A stretch of DNA of 10,783 nt from an uncultured Lysobacteraceae bacterium (GTDB lineage: Bacteria > Pseudomonadota > Gammaproteobacteria > Xanthomonadales > Rhodanobacteraceae), in contig CAMLSI010000148.1 in NCBI GenBank assembly GCA_946482585.1, positions 1 to 10,783 of the forward strand. Reading direction: 5' to 3'. Shown here in pieces: positions 7,342 through 10,783 of the stretch (its first letter is position 1; each line of letters opens with the position of its first letter). Under the pieces are notes generated by a model, which was not told the DNA's origin, made no database searches, and worked only from the letters and a program-made list of their open reading frames with translations. The position numbers and the translations under genes are program-made.

Positions 7342-9468
7342 ATGCGCTGTTCCGCTCTGCTGAGCGCCATTCTCTTTGCGCTGGCCGCGCCCGCGCTGGC
7401 TGAAACCTCGTCCGAAGCCGAGGTCGCGACTACGGCCGAGGCCGCCGATAGCGCCGAAGCCGATACGGCCGCGGACGGAGGCGGCGAGCAGCCGCTCGAG
7501 CAGATCCAGGTCACGGCCACACGTTTCGCGAAATCGAACTTCGACGTGTCGGCCGCCGTCACGGTGGTCGGGCAGGACGAAATTCGCGAAAAACCGGCGC
7601 TGACTGTCGCCGACTACCTGCGCGCGCAGCCCGGCGCGTTCATTCAGGCGACGACGCCGGGACAGGCGATTCCGATCGTGCGCGGCCTCAAGGGTTCGGA
7701 AGTCCTGCACATGGTCGACGGCTTCCGCATGAACACGGCCTTCTTCCGCAATTCGCCGAACCAGTATTTCGCGCTTGCCGATGCGCAGAACGTCGAGCAG
7801 ATCGAACTGGTGCGCGGCGCCCAGTCGAGCCTGTACGGTTCCGACGCGATGGGCGGCGTCGTGCAGATCCTCACGCCGGAAGAGCGTTTCGAAGGCAACA
7901 GCTGGGACGGCCGCGGTCGCTTCCGCGCGCAGTACACCAGCGGCGATCTGTCGAGCCTCGGCCGCATCGCAGGCGCGGCCGGCAAGGACGGCATCTCGAT
8001 CTCGGGCGGCGTCACGGTGCAGGACGTGGGCCTGCGCAAGCTCGGCGACGATGGCGGCCGTCTGCCGTATACCGATTTCAGTTCCTGGGCGGCCGATACC
8101 AAATTGCTCTGGAGCCCCGTCGCCGGGCACGAACTCATGCTGTCGGCAGCGTATCTCAAGCAGCCCAAGACCGCGCGTGTCGACGAGTTGGTCACGAGCT
8201 TCCATCAGACGCGACCCAGCTCGTCGGAGTTCTATTTCCAGCCGCAGGATCGCTTGTTCGTCCAGGCGCGCTACGTCGTCCAGCAGGACGGCGGCTGGTT
8301 CGATCGCGCCGAATTCCATGCCGGTTATCAGAAGATCAACGACGACCGCCGTACGCGCGAATTCGGCTCGCCGAACCGCGAGCTCGAGCAGAATTCGAGC
8401 CGCCTGCGCGGCTTCACGGCGACGTTCAACAAGGAGACCGGCAATCACGCGCTGGTCTACGGCGCCGAGGCCTACTACGACACCATCGACAGTTTTCGCG
8501 AACGCCTGAACCTCAACACCAACGTCGTCAGCGCGCGTCCGCCGCGTTTTCCGGACGGCTCGACGATGGACAGCTACGCGGTGTTCCTCAACGACAGCAT
8601 CGCGCTTGCGCCGCAGTGGCAGCTCGATCTCGGCGGTCGCTACTCGAGCTTCGACATCGAGCTCGCGCCGAATCCGCAAGGGGTCGGCGTCGACCTGAGT
8701 CCCGATGATTTCACCGGCAACGCCGGCCTGACCTTCAAGGCCACCGACACCGTGCACGTGGTCGGCAATGTCGGCCGCGGCTTCCGCGCGCCGAACATTT
8801 TCGACCTCGGCATCTTCGGCAGTCGGCCGAGCAACCGGTTCGCGATTCCGAACACGGACCTCAAGCCGGAAACCGTGATCACGTACGACCTCGGCCTCAA
8901 ATGGGACAACCCGCGCTGGCAGGCCGAAGCGTTCGTCTGGAAGTCCGACTACAAAGACAAGATCACGACCATCGAGACCGGCGAACTCACCTCGTCGGGT
9001 GCGATCATCGTCACGAACGCAAACGTGACCGAACTCGATCTCTGGGGGGTCGAGGCCGGCGGCCGCTGGTATTTCAGCGACACGAGCCAGTTCTACGGCG
9101 TGCTCAACTACACGCGAGGCGACGAGACCTACGCGGGTGATACCTACGACGCCGACCGCGTGCCGCCGCTCAACGGACGCCTCGGCCTGCTGCACTATTT
9201 CACGCCGACGCTGAGCCTCGACGTGAACGCGCTCTACGCGACGCGCCAGGATCGCCTGAGTCCGCGCGACCTGACCGATCCGCGCGTCAATCCCGAGGGC
9301 ACCGCCGGCTGGAATACCTGGAATACGCGCCTGGCCTGGGAGTTCGCACCGGAAACCCGGCTGACGCTGATGCTCGACAATATCGCCGACCGCCGGTATC
9401 GCGAGCACGGCTCGGGCGCGGACGAAATGGGCCGCAGCGCGAGCGTGGTCTTCGACTGGACGTTCTGA
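7342..9468 (+). CDS. TonB-dependent outer-membrane receptor (heme/siderophore type)
   Basis: A 708-residue outer-membrane receptor. A Sec signal peptide (about 1-20, ending APALA) is followed by an Ala/Glu-rich linker (21-50), a TonB-box-like segment EQIQVTAT (53-60), a plug domain (including VRGLKGSEVLHMVDGFRMN and VRGAQSSLYGSDAMGGVVQI) and a beta barrel. FRAP (481-484), DLKPET and YREHGSG (686-692) resemble heme/hemoglobin-type receptors. The protein ends FDWTF. No clear NPNL motif follows FRAP, so heme, another iron chelate, or a different ligand all remain possible. I prefer ATG 7342, 5 nt after AGGGGG, over the adjacent GTG 7339. Translation may be controlled by the hairpin at 7300-7339. 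A convergent esterase gene lies downstream. Confidence 0.93.
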   Translation: MRCSALLSAILFALAAPALAETSSEAEVATTAEAADSAEADTAADGGGEQPLEQIQVTATRFAKSNFDVSAAVTVVGQDEIREKPALTVADYLRAQPGAFIQATTPGQAIPIVRGLKGSEVLHMVDGFRMNTAFFRNSPNQYFALADAQNVEQIELVRGAQSSLYGSDAMGGVVQILTPEERFEGNSWDGRGRFRAQYTSGDLSSLGRIAGAAGKDGISISGGVTVQDVGLRKLGDDGGRLPYTDFSSWAADTKLLWSPVAGHELMLSAAYLKQPKTARVDELVTSFHQTRPSSSEFYFQPQDRLFVQARYVVQQDGGWFDRAEFHAGYQKINDDRRTREFGSPNRELEQNSSRLRGFTATFNKETGNHALVYGAEAYYDTIDSFRERLNLNTNVVSARPPRFPDGSTMDSYAVFLNDSIALAPQWQLDLGGRYSSFDIELAPNPQGVGVDLSPDDFTGNAGLTFKATDTVHVVGNVGRGFRAPNIFDLGIFGSRPSNRFAIPNTDLKPETVITYDLGLKWDNPRWQAEAFVWKSDYKDKITTIETGELTSSGAIIVTNANVTELDLWGVEAGGRWYFSDTSQFYGVLNYTRGDETYAGDTYDADRVPPLNGRLGLLHYFTPTLSLDVNALYATRQDRLSPRDLTDPRVNPEGTAGWNTWNTRLAWEFAPETRLTLMLDNIADRRYREHGSGADEMGRSASVVFDWTF

Positions 9469-9475
9469 TCGGAAC

Positions 9476-9500
9476 CGACGGCGCCGCGGCGGCGCCGTCG
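9476..9500. terminator. Hairpin between convergent genes (proximal)
   Basis: CGACGGCGCC (9476-9485) and GGCGCCGTCG (9491-9500) form a perfect 10-bp stem with a 5-nt loop, 7 nt after the receptor stop. There is no T-run on either strand. It probably marks the 3' end of the receptor transcript by stabilisation or assisted termination. Confidence 0.5.
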
Positions 9501-9507
9501 ACCGAAG

Positions 9508-9529
9508 GCCGCGACGTGAACGTCGCGGC
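9508..9529. terminator. Hairpin between convergent genes (distal)
   Basis: GCCGCGACG (9508-9516) and CGTCGCGGC (9521-9529) form a perfect 9-bp stem with a TGAA loop. It lies 29 nt beyond the esterase stop on the minus strand. It too lacks a T-run and may serve the esterase transcript. Confidence 0.5.
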
Positions 9530-9558
9530 GTCGGCGGTTCCTGCTTCGTGCGCTCAGC

Positions 9559-10728
9559 CTACTTCGCGCCTTTCTTCTTCGGTCCTTCCTTGATGCGGGC
9601 CGCTTTTTCCTTGTAGCGGCTCTGCTCCGGCGCCGGCAGCTGGTGTTCCGCCGACAGTGCCACTGCGCGATCCGCCTCGCGTGCGGCATCCTTCCATTTT
9701 CCATTCTTTGCAAACGCGTCGGCCATGCCGAGATGCGCGTCGGCCGAGTTCGGGTTCGATTCGAGATTGCGCTGGAACAGCTTGATCGCGTCCTTGGGCT
9801 TGCTCTCGAGCTGCGCGTACGCGACACCGCTCAGTGCTTCTTCGGTGACCGGCAGCGGCGTGCCGACGAGGCGCGAGGCCTTGGAGAAATGTTCCTCGGC
9901 GTAGGCCAGGCCCTTGGCGTAGTCGTCTTCGGTGAAGCGATAGCCCTGATACAGATTGCGCAGTGCATCGACCTGCGCCGGCAGCGGCACGCTCGCGTGG
10001 GTTTCCTGCGGAAACGCCGCAGCCTGCCAGCGCAGGCCCGGCGGGGCCCTGTTCTTGAACGTGTCGGCGACCGCTTCGAAGTCGGCGAGCGCAGCACCGC
10101 TGTCGTTGGCGCGCGCTATGTAGGCAAAACCCTTGACCGTGCTGTCGGCTTCGAAGGTCTTTTGCAGCGAGCGCTGCGCGATCTTGCTGTCCCAATCCAG
10201 TGACGGGGCGATCGCGACATAGGCCTGGAACAGCGACGGTTCCGCGCTGAGGCAGTGCAGCACGAACAGGCCGCCGAGCGAATGGCCGGAAAGAATGCGG
10301 TAGCCGTTCGTGCGGTATTCCTGCTCGACGGCCGGGATCAGTTCGCTGGACAGGAATCGCTTGTACTTGTCGGCGCCGCCGCCGCCCGCGATGGTTTCCC
10401 AGTTCGTCGGCGTGAAGTCGCGTGTGCGCTGCTCGGTGCTGTCGATGCCGACGACGATCATCTCGGGAATGTCGCCGGCAGCGGCGAGCGTCTCCACTGC
10501 GGTCGCGGTATGGCCGAACCGCGTGCGGCCGTCGAGCACGTAGAGGACCGGATAGCGGCGGTTTGCGGCCCAGCGATAGCTCGCCGGCAAGTAGACGCGA
10601 TAGCTGCGGTCTTCCGCGAGCGTCTGCGAACTCATCTGGTACAGCTGGCCGATCGTCACGGGCTCGGCAGCGCGGACGCCGGCGCAGCCGAGCAGCGACA
10701 GGAAAAGGAAGGTCAGGGGGCGGAACAT
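9559..10728 (-). CDS. Exported alpha/beta-hydrolase esterase (Fes/IroE-like family) with C-terminal TPR-like tail
   Basis: A 389-residue protein. An N-terminal hydrophobic signal (1-20) contains LLGC at 12-15, which could be a lipobox, but cleavage after GVRA by signal peptidase I is equally possible. The catalytic domain belongs to the putative esterase family (PF00756, with enterochelin esterase Fes, IroE and esterase D). It has YPVLYVLDG (59-67), IVVGID (91-96), the nucleophile elbow GHSLGG (148-153, Ser150) and a probable catalytic His244 in ETHASVP; the acid may be in ANDSG (207-211). About residues 295-355 read as TPR-like helices (AIKLFQRNLESNPNSADAHL), and the tail is Lys-rich. ATG 10728 follows AGGAG with an 8-nt gap; a TTG one codon earlier is less likely. 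It converges on the TonB receptor, which hints at hydrolysis of an imported ester siderophore. That is inference; other ester substrates are possible. Confidence 0.88.
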   Translation of the reverse strand: MFRPLTFLFLSLLGCAGVRAAEPVTIGQLYQMSSQTLAEDRSYRVYLPASYRWAANRRYPVLYVLDGRTRFGHTATAVETLAAAGDIPEMIVVGIDSTEQRTRDFTPTNWETIAGGGGADKYKRFLSSELIPAVEQEYRTNGYRILSGHSLGGLFVLHCLSAEPSLFQAYVAIAPSLDWDSKIAQRSLQKTFEADSTVKGFAYIARANDSGAALADFEAVADTFKNRAPPGLRWQAAAFPQETHASVPLPAQVDALRNLYQGYRFTEDDYAKGLAYAEEHFSKASRLVGTPLPVTEEALSGVAYAQLESKPKDAIKLFQRNLESNPNSADAHLGMADAFAKNGKWKDAAREADRAVALSAEHQLPAPEQSRYKEKAARIKEGPKKKGAK

Positions 10729-10783
10729 CAAGCTTTCTCCTAGTGCGAGCGCGGCAGTAAGGCGCGCGATCTTGAAGCAATTG

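Noticed and set aside
7100..7345. Known riboswitch (cobalamin, SAM-I, TPP) upstream of the TonB receptor
   Set aside because: No GCCACTG B12 box, no SAM-I core beyond isolated GGCAAC, and no TPP signature could be found by eye. An Infernal scan would be decisive.
7246..9408. Long minus-strand open frame (720 codons) opposite the TonB receptor
   Set aside because: The receptor on the plus strand has a signal peptide, plug and barrel motifs. The antisense frame is a composition artefact.

Overview
The window is GC-rich DNA from a Gram-negative bacterium. Two TonB-dependent outer-membrane receptors, a type IV pilin-like protein, and a PpnN and UvrB close to the enterobacterial proteins point to a gammaproteobacterium. 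The Oar-like receptor end, the FimT/FimU-type pseudopilin and the base composition fit the Xanthomonadales (Lysobacterales) best, but that placement is inference. Most of the window is ordinary chromosomal core; I see no transposase, integrase, phage gene or CRISPR array.

Layout, left to right. The 3' end of an Oar-type TonB-dependent receptor (1-300) is followed by a gene-poor gap and then ppnN (759-2156, nucleotide 5'-monophosphate nucleosidase). Next come a tRNA-Asn(GTT) gene with its own promoter and a strong terminator (2193-2352), and a gene-poor, less GC-rich stretch (2353-2767) with a long imperfect inverted repeat. On the minus strand lie a 60-residue orphan protein (2768-2950) and a FimT/GspH-type pseudopilin (3246-3794), separated by a spacer with two adjoining palindromes. 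uvrB (3960-5996) is divergent from the pseudopilin. A minus-strand tRNA-Val(GAC) follows, with a clear promoter and terminator (6147-6306), and then an NADPH-dependent FMN reductase (6498-7052). A second TonB-dependent receptor (7342-9468) has a leader rich in potential RNA structure, including an 11-bp hairpin that covers its ribosome binding site. Two strong hairpins separate it from a convergent minus-strand exported esterase with a TPR-like tail (9559-10728).

Functionally, ppnN, uvrB and the tRNAs are housekeeping genes. The right end may be an uptake module: an outer-membrane receptor for an iron-type ligand, a Fes/IroE-like esterase that could hydrolyse an imported ester siderophore, and possibly the flavin reductase. 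That link rests on proximity and family resemblance only.

The most interesting non-coding signal is the 5' leader of the second receptor gene (about 7179-7341). It has a strong ribosome-binding-site-sequestering stem and an upstream segment complementary to that stem's loop. It looks like a cis-acting RNA regulator, but I could not match it to a known riboswitch class.
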